DNA of 36,434 nt. Origin: Bacillota bacterium (GTDB taxonomy: Bacteria; Bacillota; Clostridia; Lutisporales; Lutisporaceae). How positions within the stretch are numbered: the first letter of the stretch is position 1; every line of letters starts with the position of its first letter. The position numbers were made by a program, and so were the translations under genes. Under the pieces are notes generated by a model. That model had not been told where the DNA came from and ran no database searches. It worked only from the letters and a program-made list of their open reading frames with translations. The DNA lies in contig JALNWH010000006.1 in assembly GCA_023230985.1 (NCBI GenBank), positions 1-36,434 of the forward strand. Direction: 5' to 3'. Below, piece after piece: positions 17,843 through 25,398 of this stretch.

Positions 17843-17883
17843 AAACTTAAATAAATATTGACTTCTGAAATCTTATAATATAG

Positions 17884-17926
17884 AATACCAATGTAAGGGT
17901 TATTACCTTTACAAAGGTATTTTTTA
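17884..17926 (+). terminator. Intrinsic terminator after ftsY with possible alternative fold
   Basis: An outer stem AATACC/GGTATT (17884-17889 with 17916-17921) encloses an inner stem TGTAAGGG/CCTTTACA (17892-17899 with 17906-17913) across a symmetric AA/AA internal loop, followed by TTTTTTATTT. A shorter competing hairpin TACCTT/AAGGTA (17904-17909 with 17914-17919) ends at the same T run. The simplest reading is the ftsY terminator. Confidence 0.75.
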
Positions 17927-17927
17927 T

Positions 17928-17955
17928 TTGACAAGGAAGTTTTACTTTCTATACT
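17928..17955 (+). promoter_or_regulatory. Sigma-A promoter of the ylxM-ffh operon
   Basis: TTGACA (17928-17933) and TATACT (17950-17955) are 16 bases apart, immediately after the ftsY terminator. Transcription from near 17962 would give a leader of about 130 bases before ylxM. That leader has no recognised riboswitch; a 14-codon ATG frame at 17966 lacks a normal ribosome site. Confidence 0.7.
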
Positions 17956-18090
17956 AAACAGGTGATGCAAGGAATTGCGATTTCAATGGAAGTGGTAGTT
18001 TCATGTTGATTATTTAATAGTCCTATTAAATTTATTTCGTTTTAATGCATTGATTTATTATTTAAGTAATATATTATTTGGGGTGTGCTC

Positions 18091-18447
18091 ATGGAAAACA
18101 GTATTGTTTATAAATCATTGCTTTATGATTTTTATGGCGAATTACTTACAGATAAACAAAATAGTATTATAGATTTATACTATAATCATGATCTTACGCT
18201 TAGTGAGATTTCTGAAAACACCGGTATAAGCAGGCAGGGTGTTTATGATACCCTAAAAAGAGCTGAAAATGCCTTAGATAGATATGAAAAAAAGCTTAAA
18301 TTGGTAGAAAGATTTAGTAAACATAATATGCTCATAGTTGAGGTAAATTCAAAGTTGGAAAAAATCCTAAATAGTAATATCGATGATGTTAAAGAAATTA
18401 GAAAAAAATTAATTGAAATAAAAAATATTATTAAAAAGATTATGTAA
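18091..18447 (+). CDS. ylxM: YlxM family helix-turn-helix protein, SRP-associated
   Basis: The 118-residue protein is all-helical with a sigma-70 region 4-like helix-turn-helix: LTDKQNSIIDLYYNHDLTLSEI, then ENTGISRQGVYDTLKRAENAL. YlxM proteins are encoded directly upstream of ffh in many Bacillota, and in Streptococcus YlxM was reported to bind SRP and modulate its GTPase cycle. The start is ATG 18091 with TTGGGGTG as ribosome site; a GTG two codons earlier (18085) overlaps that site and is unlikely. It lies 19 bases upstream of ffh in the same operon. Confidence 0.92.
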   Translation: MENSIVYKSLLYDFYGELLTDKQNSIIDLYYNHDLTLSEISENTGISRQGVYDTLKRAENALDRYEKKLKLVERFSKHNMLIVEVNSKLEKILNSNIDDVKEIRKKLIEIKNIIKKIM

Positions 18448-18466
18448 TTATATTGGAGGTATTTAA

Positions 18467-19807
18467 ATGGTTTTTGAGAGTTTAGCCGGTAAACTTCAAG
18501 AAACTTTTAAAAAGCTTAGGGGAAGAGGAAAGCTTAATGAGAAAGATGTAAAAGAAGCAATGAGAGAAGTCAGAATTGCTTTATTAGAAGCTGATGTAAA
18601 TTTTAAAGTCGTTAAAGAGTTTATAAATAGAGTTACAGAAAGGGCAATCGGGCTTGAAGTATTAGAAAGCCTAACCCCCGGTCAAAGTGTAATTAAAATT
18701 GTAAATGATGAATTAACAAAACTGATGGGTTCAACACAAAGTAAAATAGAGTTTTCTTCAAAGCCTCCTACCGTTATTATGATGGTGGGTCTGCAGGGCT
18801 CCGGGAAGACTACAACCTGCGGTAAACTAGGGTTGCACTTTAAAAAACAAGGTAAAAGGCCTTTATTAGTTGCTTGCGATATATATAGGCCCGCGGCTAT
18901 TAAACAATTGCAAGTAGTAGGTGAACAAGCGGGAGTCGATGTATTCTCCCTTGGTGATAAGCTTAGTCCAGTGGATATAAGTAAAGCTGCTTTTGAACAT
19001 GCTACTAAAAATGGCAATGATTTGATAATAATAGATACTGCAGGAAGACTTCATATTAACGAAGAGTTGATGGAAGAATTATTACAATTAAAGGAAAGCA
19101 TTAAACCGGAGGAGATACTTCTTGTTGTAGATTCCATGACGGGACAAGATGCAGTAAATGTGTCCGATAGCTTTAATAACAAATTGGGCATTGGTGGTGT
19201 TGTCTTGACAAAACTTGATGGGGACACTAGAGGTGGGGCTGCTTTATCTATTAAAGCTGTAACCGGTAAGCCTATTAAATTTTCCGGCATAGGAGAAAAA
19301 CTTGCCGATATAGAACCTTTTTATCCTGATAGGATGGCTTCCAGAATTCTTGGTATGGGAGATATGCTAAGTCTAATAGAGAAGGCTCAATCAACAATAG
19401 ATGAAAAAAAAGCGATGGAACTTGAAAGAAAAATAAGAAGCCAACAATTTACTTTTGAAGATTTTTTAGATCAGCTTCAGCAAATGAAAAATATGGGTCC
19501 CCTTAGTCAATTAGTTGATATGATTCCGGGAATTAAAACCGGGAAGCTTAAAAATCTAGAAGTAGATGATAAAGAATTGGTAAAGATTGAAGCTATAATA
19601 AATTCAATGACAAAAAAAGAAAGACAGGACCCGACAATTTTAAATGGCAGCAGGAGAAGAAGAATTGCAATAGGTAGTGGTAGCAGTATTCAAGAAGTGA
19701 ATAGAATAATTAAAAATTTTGAGCAAACTAAAAAAATGTTTAAGCAGTTTTCTGATATGGGTAAAGACTTTAAAAAGGGTAAAAAAAGATTACCTTTCTT
19801 TAGTTGA
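18467..19807 (+). CDS. ffh: Signal recognition particle protein Ffh
   Basis: Ffh is the GTPase subunit of SRP that binds signal sequences on nascent chains. The 446-residue product has the N domain, then the G domain with GLQGSGKTTT near 107, DIYRPAAIKQL, DTAGRLH and TKLDGDTRGG. The methionine-rich M domain begins near 300 and includes MGPLSQLVDMIPG and the SRP-RNA-binding helix with RRRRIAIGSG. Start ATG 18467 follows TTGGAGG. In the conserved ylxM-ffh-rpsP order; the SRP RNA gene itself is not in this window. Confidence 0.98.
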   Translation: MVFESLAGKLQETFKKLRGRGKLNEKDVKEAMREVRIALLEADVNFKVVKEFINRVTERAIGLEVLESLTPGQSVIKIVNDELTKLMGSTQSKIEFSSKPPTVIMMVGLQGSGKTTTCGKLGLHFKKQGKRPLLVACDIYRPAAIKQLQVVGEQAGVDVFSLGDKLSPVDISKAAFEHATKNGNDLIIIDTAGRLHINEELMEELLQLKESIKPEEILLVVDSMTGQDAVNVSDSFNNKLGIGGVVLTKLDGDTRGGAALSIKAVTGKPIKFSGIGEKLADIEPFYPDRMASRILGMGDMLSLIEKAQSTIDEKKAMELERKIRSQQFTFEDFLDQLQQMKNMGPLSQLVDMIPGIKTGKLKNLEVDDKELVKIEAIINSMTKKERQDPTILNGSRRRRIAIGSGSSIQEVNRIIKNFEQTKKMFKQFSDMGKDFKKGKKRLPFFS

Positions 19808-19842
19808 TTAATATTATATAAATTAGATTAGGAGGTGAGAAA

Positions 19843-20088
19843 GTGGCAGTTAGAATTAGATTAAGAAGAATGGGTGCAAAGAAGGCTCCTTTTTACCGAT
19901 TAGTAGTTGCAGATTCCAGATCACCTAGAGATGGCAAATTTATCGAAGAGATAGGATACTATAATCCCATAAGAGAACCTATTGAAATAAAAATTGATGA
20001 AGCAAAAGCAAAAAAATGGCTGGAAGATGGAGCTAGACCTTCAGATACCGTTAAATCCTTGTTTAAAAAGGTAGGAATCATTGAATAG
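19843..20088 (+). CDS. rpsP: 30S ribosomal protein S16
   Basis: S16 is a small-subunit assembly protein. The 81-residue product starts AVRIRLRRMGAKKAPFYRLVVADSR, the standard S16 N-terminus, with GYYNP and a C-terminal ARPSDTVKSLFKK. The start is GTG 19843, behind an excellent AGGAGGTGAG. It lies 35 bases after ffh and is followed by khpA, the usual Bacillota order. Confidence 0.98.
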   Translation: MAVRIRLRRMGAKKAPFYRLVVADSRSPRDGKFIEEIGYYNPIREPIEIKIDEAKAKKWLEDGARPSDTVKSLFKKVGIIE

Positions 20089-20110
20089 TATTCTGATAGG
20101 GGTGTTTATT

Positions 20111-20338
20111 TTGAAAGAATTAATAGAAGTAATTGCAAAAGCTCTTGTAGATAAGCCTGAAGAAGTTAATGTCAAAGAGGTAGAAGGCGATAAATCTATT
20201 ATTTATGAATTAAGTGTAGCTTCTGAGGATATGGGCAAAGTAATAGGAAAACAAGGCAGAATAGCTAAAGCTATAAGAACTGTAGTAAAATCAGCTGCTG
20301 TGAAAGTCAATAAAAAGGTGATTATAGAAATATTGTGA
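20111..20338 (+). CDS. khpA: KH-domain RNA-binding protein KhpA
   Basis: KhpA is a single KH-domain protein that binds RNA, often with KhpB/EloR, affecting cell elongation and sRNA function in streptococci. From TTG 20111 the product is 75 residues, the normal length, beginning KELIEVIAKALVDKPEEV, with the KH loop GKVIGKQGRIAKAIR. The start is chosen by ATAGGGGTG (20095-20103) seven bases upstream; in-frame TTG 20081 and GTG 20102 are possible but would overlap rpsP or the ribosome site. It lies between rpsP and rimM as in B. subtilis (ylqC). Confidence 0.93.
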   Translation: MKELIEVIAKALVDKPEEVNVKEVEGDKSIIYELSVASEDMGKVIGKQGRIAKAIRTVVKSAAVKVNKKVIIEIL

Positions 20339-20385
20339 TAGCATTTGATTTTTAGTTCCTAAGTTAGAAGATAATAGGTGGTTTT

Positions 20386-20889
20386 ATGATTAAGTATATT
20401 AGTGTAGGGCAAATAATCGGTGTATATGGAATAAAAGGTGAACTGAAAGTTTATCCGTTAACTGATAATACTAAAAGATTTGATAATCTTGATGATGTAT
20501 TTATTGAGATGAAAAATGAAATAAGTAAATTTAAAGTAGATTATGTTAAATACTTAAAAAATTTAGTGATAGTTAAATTAAAGGGAATAGATAGCGTAGA
20601 ATCTGCAGGAGAATTTAGTGGTAAATATATAAAAGTAAGCAGAGAAGATGCGGTAAAATTACCTTCCGATTCGTATTTTATATGTGACTTGATAGATGCT
20701 GAAGTATTTACTGTAGAAGGTCTTTATTTGGGAAAGATTAAAGATGTTATAAAAACCGGAAGTAACGATGTATATATTGTAAAAAATGATGAAAATGAAG
20801 TGCTAATACCTGCATTAAAAAATATTTTTAAAAAAATTGATATAGAAAACAGCAGATTAATAGTGGAATTACCGGAAGGTTTGATGTAA
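20386..20889 (+). CDS. rimM: 16S rRNA processing/ribosome maturation factor RimM
   Basis: RimM assists 30S head assembly and binds S19. The 167-residue product begins YISVGQIIGVYGIKGELKVYPLTDNTKRF, the family signature, and has a C-terminal PRC-barrel domain (SDSYFICDLIDAEVFT, LGKIKDVI, VLIPALKNIFKKID). Start ATG 20386 behind ATAGGTGG. Its stop abuts the trmD ATG with no gap, so the two are coupled. Confidence 0.96.
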   Translation: MIKYISVGQIIGVYGIKGELKVYPLTDNTKRFDNLDDVFIEMKNEISKFKVDYVKYLKNLVIVKLKGIDSVESAGEFSGKYIKVSREDAVKLPSDSYFICDLIDAEVFTVEGLYLGKIKDVIKTGSNDVYIVKNDENEVLIPALKNIFKKIDIENSRLIVELPEGLM

Positions 20890-21633
20890 ATGAGGTTTGA
20901 TATTCTTACGTTGTTTCCATCTATGTTCGAGAATGTTTTTGGAGAAAGTATAATAAAAAGGGCTATAGATAAAAGGCTAGTAAAGATTGCTTTGCATAAT
21001 ATACGAGATTTCTCCGATGATAGACACAAACGCGTTGACGATTACCCTTATGGAGGCGGTCTCGGAATGGTTATGCAATGCGGTCCTATTTTTTCTACAT
21101 TGAATCATGTAGTTGAAGATATTGGAGAAAGACCCCATGTTATCTTAATGAGTCCGCAAGGTATAGTTTTTAATCAAAAAAAGGCACAAGGTTTACTCAA
21201 ACATAGAAACATTGCAATTATTTGCGGTCATTATGAAGGAATAGATGAAAGAGTTTTGGAAGAACTTGTTGACGAAGAAATAACTATTGGGGATTATATT
21301 TTGACAGGCGGGGAAATAGCAGCAATGGCGGTTGTAGATTCGGTGTCTAGATTAATACCCGGAGTATTAAAAGAAGAAGAATCTTATAGTATAGAGACTT
21401 TTAGCAGTGGATTATTAGAATATCCTCAATATACCAGACCTGCCGATTTTATGGGTTTTAAAGTACCGGATATACTGCTTTCCGGGCATCATAAAAACAT
21501 AGAAAAGTGGAGAAAATATCAATCTATTAAAAGGACTTATATGAAAAGACCTGATTTACTAAATAGTGCATCATTAGATGAGAATGACAAAGAAGTTCTA
21601 AAAGAAATTATTAAAGAAATTGAGAAGCAATAA
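20890..21633 (+). CDS. trmD: tRNA (guanine-37-N1)-methyltransferase TrmD
   Basis: TrmD methylates G37 next to the anticodon with SAM and prevents +1 frameshifting. The 247-residue SPOUT protein has RFDILTLFPSMF at the N-terminus, YPYGGGLGMVM, SPQGIVFNQKKAQ, ICGHYEGIDERV and the trefoil-knot SAM site IGDYILTGGE, then a C-terminal helical domain with LSGHH. Start ATG 20890 immediately follows the rimM stop. rplS follows, but with its own promoter and leader. Confidence 0.98.
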   Translation: MRFDILTLFPSMFENVFGESIIKRAIDKRLVKIALHNIRDFSDDRHKRVDDYPYGGGLGMVMQCGPIFSTLNHVVEDIGERPHVILMSPQGIVFNQKKAQGLLKHRNIAIICGHYEGIDERVLEELVDEEITIGDYILTGGEIAAMAVVDSVSRLIPGVLKEEESYSIETFSSGLLEYPQYTRPADFMGFKVPDILLSGHHKNIEKWRKYQSIKRTYMKRPDLLNSASLDENDKEVLKEIIKEIEKQ

Positions 21634-21637
21634 TGAT

Positions 21638-21666
21638 TTGCAGTATAATAACTGCTATGGTATAAT
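21638..21666 (+). promoter_or_regulatory. Internal promoter of rplS with extended -10
   Basis: TTGCAG (21638-21643) and TATAAT (21661-21666) are 17 bases apart, and TGG directly before the -10 makes it an extended -10 element. It begins 5 bases after the trmD stop and would start a transcript near 21673, just ahead of the leader hairpin, so L19 can be made apart from the upstream operon. Confidence 0.65.
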
Positions 21667-21680
21667 TGCCATGTTATTAA

Positions 21681-21717
21681 AGGCATTCCGCTATCAAAGC
21701 TAATGGTATGAATGTCT
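21681..21717 (+). promoter_or_regulatory. Putative L19 ribosomal protein leader structure
   Basis: AGGCATTC (21681-21688) pairs with GAATGTCT (21710-21717, one G-T wobble), and inside it TATC (21692-21695) pairs with GGTA (21705-21708). The structured element lies between the rplS promoter and its AGGAAGGAGG ribosome site. An L19 leader family is known upstream of rplS in Bacillota and thought to mediate feedback control; assignment here rests on position and the visible fold, not on a covariance search. Confidence 0.6.
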
Positions 21718-21737
21718 GCGAGGAAGGAGGGTCAACT

Positions 21738-22079
21738 GTGGATTTGATAACTATGATTGAAAATGAACAGCTAAAGAAAGATGTGCCTGATATTAGAGTT
21801 GGGGATACAGTTAAAGTATATGTAAAAGTTGTGGAAGGTGCGAGGGAAAGATTACAAGCCTTTGAAGGCTATGTTTTAAAAATACAAGGCGGGGGTCTTT
21901 CGAAAACTTTCACTGTTAGAAGGGTAGCTTACGGAGTTGGCGTGGAAAGAACCTTTCCTGTTCATTCTCCAAGAGTGGATAGGATTGAAATTATTAGAAG
22001 AGGAAAAGTTAGAAGAGCAAAGCTGAACTATATGAGAAAAAGAGTCGGAAAGGCTGCAAAAATTAAGAGTACAATGTAA
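21738..22079 (+). CDS. rplS: 50S ribosomal protein L19
   Basis: L19 sits at the 30S-50S interface. From GTG 21738 the product is 113 residues, with DIRVGDTVKVYVKVVEGARERLQAFEG, GVGVERTFPVHSPRVDRIE and the C-terminal RRAKLNYMRKRVGKAAK. The GTG is chosen because GGAAGGAGG (21722-21730) sits seven bases ahead; an in-frame ATG at 21708 falls inside the leader hairpin and would add ten non-family residues. It is followed by a strong terminator. Confidence 0.97.
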   Translation: MDLITMIENEQLKKDVPDIRVGDTVKVYVKVVEGARERLQAFEGYVLKIQGGGLSKTFTVRRVAYGVGVERTFPVHSPRVDRIEIIRRGKVRRAKLNYMRKRVGKAAKIKSTM

Positions 22080-22082
22080 TTT

Positions 22083-22108
22083 AAAGGGCTGGCATAGGCC
22101 CTTTTTTT
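22083..22108 (+). terminator. Intrinsic terminator after rplS
   Basis: AAAGGGC (22083-22089) pairs with GCCCTTT (22098-22104) around an 8-base loop, ending in seven T residues. It starts 4 bases after the rplS stop. Confidence 0.88.
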
Positions 22109-22134
22109 AAACTGTTTTCAGGAGAGTGAATTTT

Positions 22135-22989
22135 GTGAATATACAGTGGTATCCGGGTCATATGGTTAAAGCTCAAAAAACAATCGCTAAAGAATTAAAA
22201 TTAGTTGATATTATAATTGAAATGCTTGATGCGAGAATACCGATAAGCAGTAGAAATCCTGAGATTAATACTATCGTAGGTAATAAAAAAAGTATGATAG
22301 TGCTTAATAAAAGTGATCTGGCCGATGAAAATGTCAATGAGCAATGGAAGGACTACTTTTATAGTGAGGGTATAACAGCTATTTTTGTTGATTCTTTAAA
22401 AGGTAAGGGAATCAAAGATGTTCTGATAGAATGTAGAAAAATGATGAAAGATGATATTTCAAAGAAAAAAAGTAAAGGTATAATACATAAGACTATAAGA
22501 ACGGTTATCATAGGTATTCCTAATGTAGGTAAATCATCCTTTATAAATAAAGTGGTAAATAGAAGCATAGCTAAAACCGGGGGAATTCCCGGCATAACAA
22601 AAACAAAGCAGTGGATAAAAATAAGTAAAGACTTTGAACTCTTAGATACGCCCGGGATATTATGGCCTAAATTTGATGATGAAATAATTGCACAGAACTT
22701 AGCTTTTACAGGAGCTATAAAGGATGAAATAATGGACGTAAATGAATTATCAAAAAGATTTTTATTAAAAGGTTTGCAAGAGTTTCCCGAAAAACTTAAT
22801 AGAAGATATAATTTTCATAAAATCGAATCCGTTGAAGGTTTGTTGCAATATATAGGTAAAAAAAGAGGGTGTCTATTGGCGGGCGGGGAAATTGATATAA
22901 ATAGAGTTTCTGCACTAATTATGGAAGACTTTAGAACAGGAAAACTAGGCAGAATATCCCTTGAAAGACCGAAATATAAAGGTAGGTAA
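22135..22989 (+). CDS. rbgA: Ribosome biogenesis GTPase RbgA (YlqF)
   Basis: RbgA is a circularly permuted GTPase needed for late 50S assembly. From GTG 22135 the product is 284 residues beginning NIQWYPGHMVKAQ. The motif order is permuted as expected: NKSD (G4) comes before GIPNVGKSSFIN (G1), then DTPG (G3), and a C-terminal ANTAR-like helical domain follows. The start is set by CAGGAGAG (22119-22126) eight bases upstream; a GTG at 22126 overlaps that site. A signal peptidase gene often found between rplS and rbgA is absent here. The rnhB ATG follows 5 bases after its stop. Confidence 0.96.
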   Translation: MNIQWYPGHMVKAQKTIAKELKLVDIIIEMLDARIPISSRNPEINTIVGNKKSMIVLNKSDLADENVNEQWKDYFYSEGITAIFVDSLKGKGIKDVLIECRKMMKDDISKKKSKGIIHKTIRTVIIGIPNVGKSSFINKVVNRSIAKTGGIPGITKTKQWIKISKDFELLDTPGILWPKFDDEIIAQNLAFTGAIKDEIMDVNELSKRFLLKGLQEFPEKLNRRYNFHKIESVEGLLQYIGKKRGCLLAGGEIDINRVSALIMEDFRTGKLGRISLERPKYKGR

Positions 22990-22994
22990 TAAAA

Positions 22995-23627
22995 ATGGAA
23001 AAACAATCAAATAAAACAGAGAAAACTTATTCTGAACCGACTTGGGAATATGAAGACGTATTATTACAAAGAGGATATAAAAGTATAGCAGGTATAGATG
23101 AAGCAGGAAGAGGTCCGCTAGCGGGTCCTGTTGTTGCGGCAGCTGTAATACTTGATAGGGAAGATGAAATATCAGGTATAAAAGATTCAAAAAAATTATC
23201 CGAAAAGAAAAGAGACTTTTTTTATAATGAAATAATGAATAGTGCATTATCTATTGGCATAGGTATTGTGGATGAGTTGATAATTGATTCCATAAATATA
23301 CGTAATGCAACTCACTTAGCTATGAAAAAAGCTGTTGAAAATCTTTCATTAAAACCCGATTTTTTATTAATAGATGCAGAAACACTAATAGACATAGAAA
23401 TTTCGCAAAAAGCGATTATAAAGGGAGATTCTCTATGCTTCTCAATTGCTGCTGCTTCCATTATTGCAAAGGTAAAAAGAGATAGCCTTATTGCGAAATA
23501 TGATAATATTTACCCGGGATATGGTTTTTCCAAACATAAGGGTTATGGGACTAAACAACATTTTGAAAATATAAGAAAATATGGTATCCTACCTATACAC
23601 AGGAAGACTTTTTTAAAAAACATTTAG
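22995..23627 (+). CDS. rnhB: Ribonuclease HII
   Basis: RNase HII removes ribonucleotides misincorporated in DNA and RNA of hybrids. The 210-residue product has a 30-residue N-terminal extension, then IAGIDEAGRGPLAGPVVAAAV with catalytic Asp35 and Glu36, DSKKLSEKKR, the Asp of LLIDAETL and ASIIAKVKRD with the C-terminal YGFSKHKGYGT. Start ATG 22995. The rbgA-rnhB pairing is conserved in Bacillota; a FliK-like gene follows after 11 bases. Confidence 0.97.
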   Translation: MEKQSNKTEKTYSEPTWEYEDVLLQRGYKSIAGIDEAGRGPLAGPVVAAAVILDREDEISGIKDSKKLSEKKRDFFYNEIMNSALSIGIGIVDELIIDSINIRNATHLAMKKAVENLSLKPDFLLIDAETLIDIEISQKAIIKGDSLCFSIAAASIIAKVKRDSLIAKYDNIYPGYGFSKHKGYGTKQHFENIRKYGILPIHRKTFLKNI

Positions 23628-23638
23628 ATGGTGATAAA

Positions 23639-25114
23639 ATGAAGATTAATTCTCTTGATAGAATGAATCAGCCTAGTTTCAATGAAGTAAATGTAAGAAA
23701 TTTAAAGGTTGGAGATATTGTTAAAGGCAGAGTTGTAAATAATGAAAATGGTTTGATAACTTTGAGGACTTCGGGAGATCAATTGCTATCAGCATTATTT
23801 CTTCCTGATGAAAATTTAATTGAAGAAAAAGTCATTTCTATTATAATAAATAAAATAACCGATGATAATATTTATGCTAAAATTTTGAATACTGATGATT
23901 TTGATAATAAGGTGGAAAAAAACGTTAATTTAATGATTCAAGAGCTAAGTATTGGGAAAAGTAATGCAAGCAAAGATATATTGCAAAGTCTTTTAAAATT
24001 TTTACAACCCATAAATAAAGATAAAATAGAATATTTTGATTATTTATTAAAAGCGTCTGAATTGATAAAGTCGAATAAAAATGAGATTTTATCAAATCTA
24101 TTGATATCCGAAGAAAGCTTTTTAGAATTACCTATTGATATTTTAAACAAAATGCCTTTAATGAGTGAGCAAACTAATTATTATGATTATATAAGTAGTT
24201 TCTTGAGCGAGGATGACATTCAACATTTAAAACCAGAAGATTATGGCTTACTTTTAACTAGGATTGCAGAGATATTTGATTTAGAAGAAGATGCGGCAAA
24301 TGGTTTAAAGAATTTAATTTTTCAAGGAAACAAAACAATTGAATCTATAGAGACCATTAATAAAGAGATAGTTTCCTATCTGCTTTCTAAAGATCTGGAA
24401 GTAACACCACAAAACATATTTGTTTTAAATCATTTGATATCGGACGGTAGAGGGCTAGCTGATTACCTCACCGAAATAATTGATACCATAGATGGTACTA
24501 ATTATAAGGAATTAATTAGTCAATCAAAAGAATTATTAAGAGTGTTTTTGGAAATTGATAAATTAGATAAAAATACTTATAGCAATCAAATAGCTAAACT
24601 GATAAAGTCTGTAAAAAAACTGGAGGAAACTATTGAAAAAAATCACATAACAAATTTCGGATTAAAAGATAATATACATAATTTGAAAAGCACATTATTA
24701 TTAATAAAATCGATTAATGAACATTTTAATTATTATAATATACCTATACTTGTTAATGATTTTAAAGCTTCTGCTGATATTTATATTTATAAAAGAGGTA
24801 AAAGAGGTAAAAAAGTAGACCTATCTGATGCCAGTATATTAATATCTTTAGATTTAGAGTACTTAGGCCATATTGAAAGCTTAATACATATATCTAATAA
24901 GTTAATTAATATCGTTTTTAAAACAGAAAATAAAATAATATCAAGCCTCTTTAATAGCTATTCTGAAACTTTAGTTCATCTATTGGAAAGCAAGGGTTAT
25001 GGTACTGTTATATCAGTTACTGAAAAAAAGGATAAGAAAGTAAATCCCATTTCTTTTGAGAATAATTTAAATAAAGATAGGTCGTATAGACAAGGTATTG
25101 ATGTGAGGTTATAA
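23639..25114 (+). CDS. FliK-like protein outside the flagellar operon (YlqG position)
   Basis: Unknown function, 491 residues, no signal peptide or membrane segment. Residues about 18-80 form a beta-rich segment (LKVGDIVKGRVVNNENGLITL). The middle (80-370) is acidic and helical. Residues about 375-465 resemble the FliK C-terminal domain: SLDLEYLGHIE with Gly410 matches the FliK pattern LxPxxLGxVe, followed by a beta strand INIVFKTEN and an amphipathic helix ending LLESKGYG. In flagella the FliK C-domain contacts the FlhB C-domain to switch export from hook to filament. The next gene, 2 bases on, encodes just such an FlhB domain. The location between rnhB and the FlhB-like gene is that of B. 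subtilis ylqG. The FliK relationship is inferred from pattern and context; the start ATG 23639 has a GATGGTG ribosome site. Confidence 0.78.
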   Translation: MKINSLDRMNQPSFNEVNVRNLKVGDIVKGRVVNNENGLITLRTSGDQLLSALFLPDENLIEEKVISIIINKITDDNIYAKILNTDDFDNKVEKNVNLMIQELSIGKSNASKDILQSLLKFLQPINKDKIEYFDYLLKASELIKSNKNEILSNLLISEESFLELPIDILNKMPLMSEQTNYYDYISSFLSEDDIQHLKPEDYGLLLTRIAEIFDLEEDAANGLKNLIFQGNKTIESIETINKEIVSYLLSKDLEVTPQNIFVLNHLISDGRGLADYLTEIIDTIDGTNYKELISQSKELLRVFLEIDKLDKNTYSNQIAKLIKSVKKLEETIEKNHITNFGLKDNIHNLKSTLLLIKSINEHFNYYNIPILVNDFKASADIYIYKRGKRGKKVDLSDASILISLDLEYLGHIESLIHISNKLINIVFKTENKIISSLFNSYSETLVHLLESKGYGTVISVTEKKDKKVNPISFENNLNKDRSYRQGIDVRL

Positions 25115-25116
25115 CT

Positions 25117-25398
25117 ATGAATAAAAAAGATAAGATTAAAAAGGCAGCTGCAATAAGATATGAAAAAGGCGATTCTGTTCCCAAAATAACAGCTATGGGT
25201 AAGGGAGTTATTGCTGAAAAAATAATCAATACAGCAAAAAAGAATAACATTCCTTTTTTTAAAGATGATTCATTAGTTGAAACTCTTTTGAATCTAAAAT
25301 TGGGATCGGAAATTCCTACTGAATTATATGAGATAGTTGCAGAGATATTAGTATTCGTATGTCATATAGATAAAAAAAGGGGAGAGTTCAATGCATAA
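25117..25398 (+). CDS. Solitary FlhB cytoplasmic-domain protein (YlqH/FlhX type)
   Basis: The 93-residue protein aligns in pattern with the C-terminal cytoplasmic domain of FlhB/EscU export-gate proteins: KAAAIRYEKGDSVPKITAMGKG, AEKIINTAKKNNIPFFKDDSLVETLL and LGSEIPTELYEIVAEILVFV. It has no membrane part and no NPTH self-cleavage motif; it starts just before the position corresponding to the fragment released by cleavage in FlhB. Similar stand-alone proteins are YlqH in B. subtilis and FlhX in Helicobacter, the latter able to stand in for the cleaved FlhB fragment. It follows the FliK-like gene by 2 bases with GAGG in that gene's tail as ribosome site and overlaps yraN by 8 bases. Role unproven. 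Confidence 0.88.
   Translation: MNKKDKIKKAAAIRYEKGDSVPKITAMGKGVIAEKIINTAKKNNIPFFKDDSLVETLLNLKLGSEIPTELYEIVAEILVFVCHIDKKRGEFNA

Noticed and set aside
17966..18010. 14-codon upstream frame in the ylxM leader
   Set aside because: The AGGTG abuts the ATG with no spacing, and there is no conserved character; probably chance.
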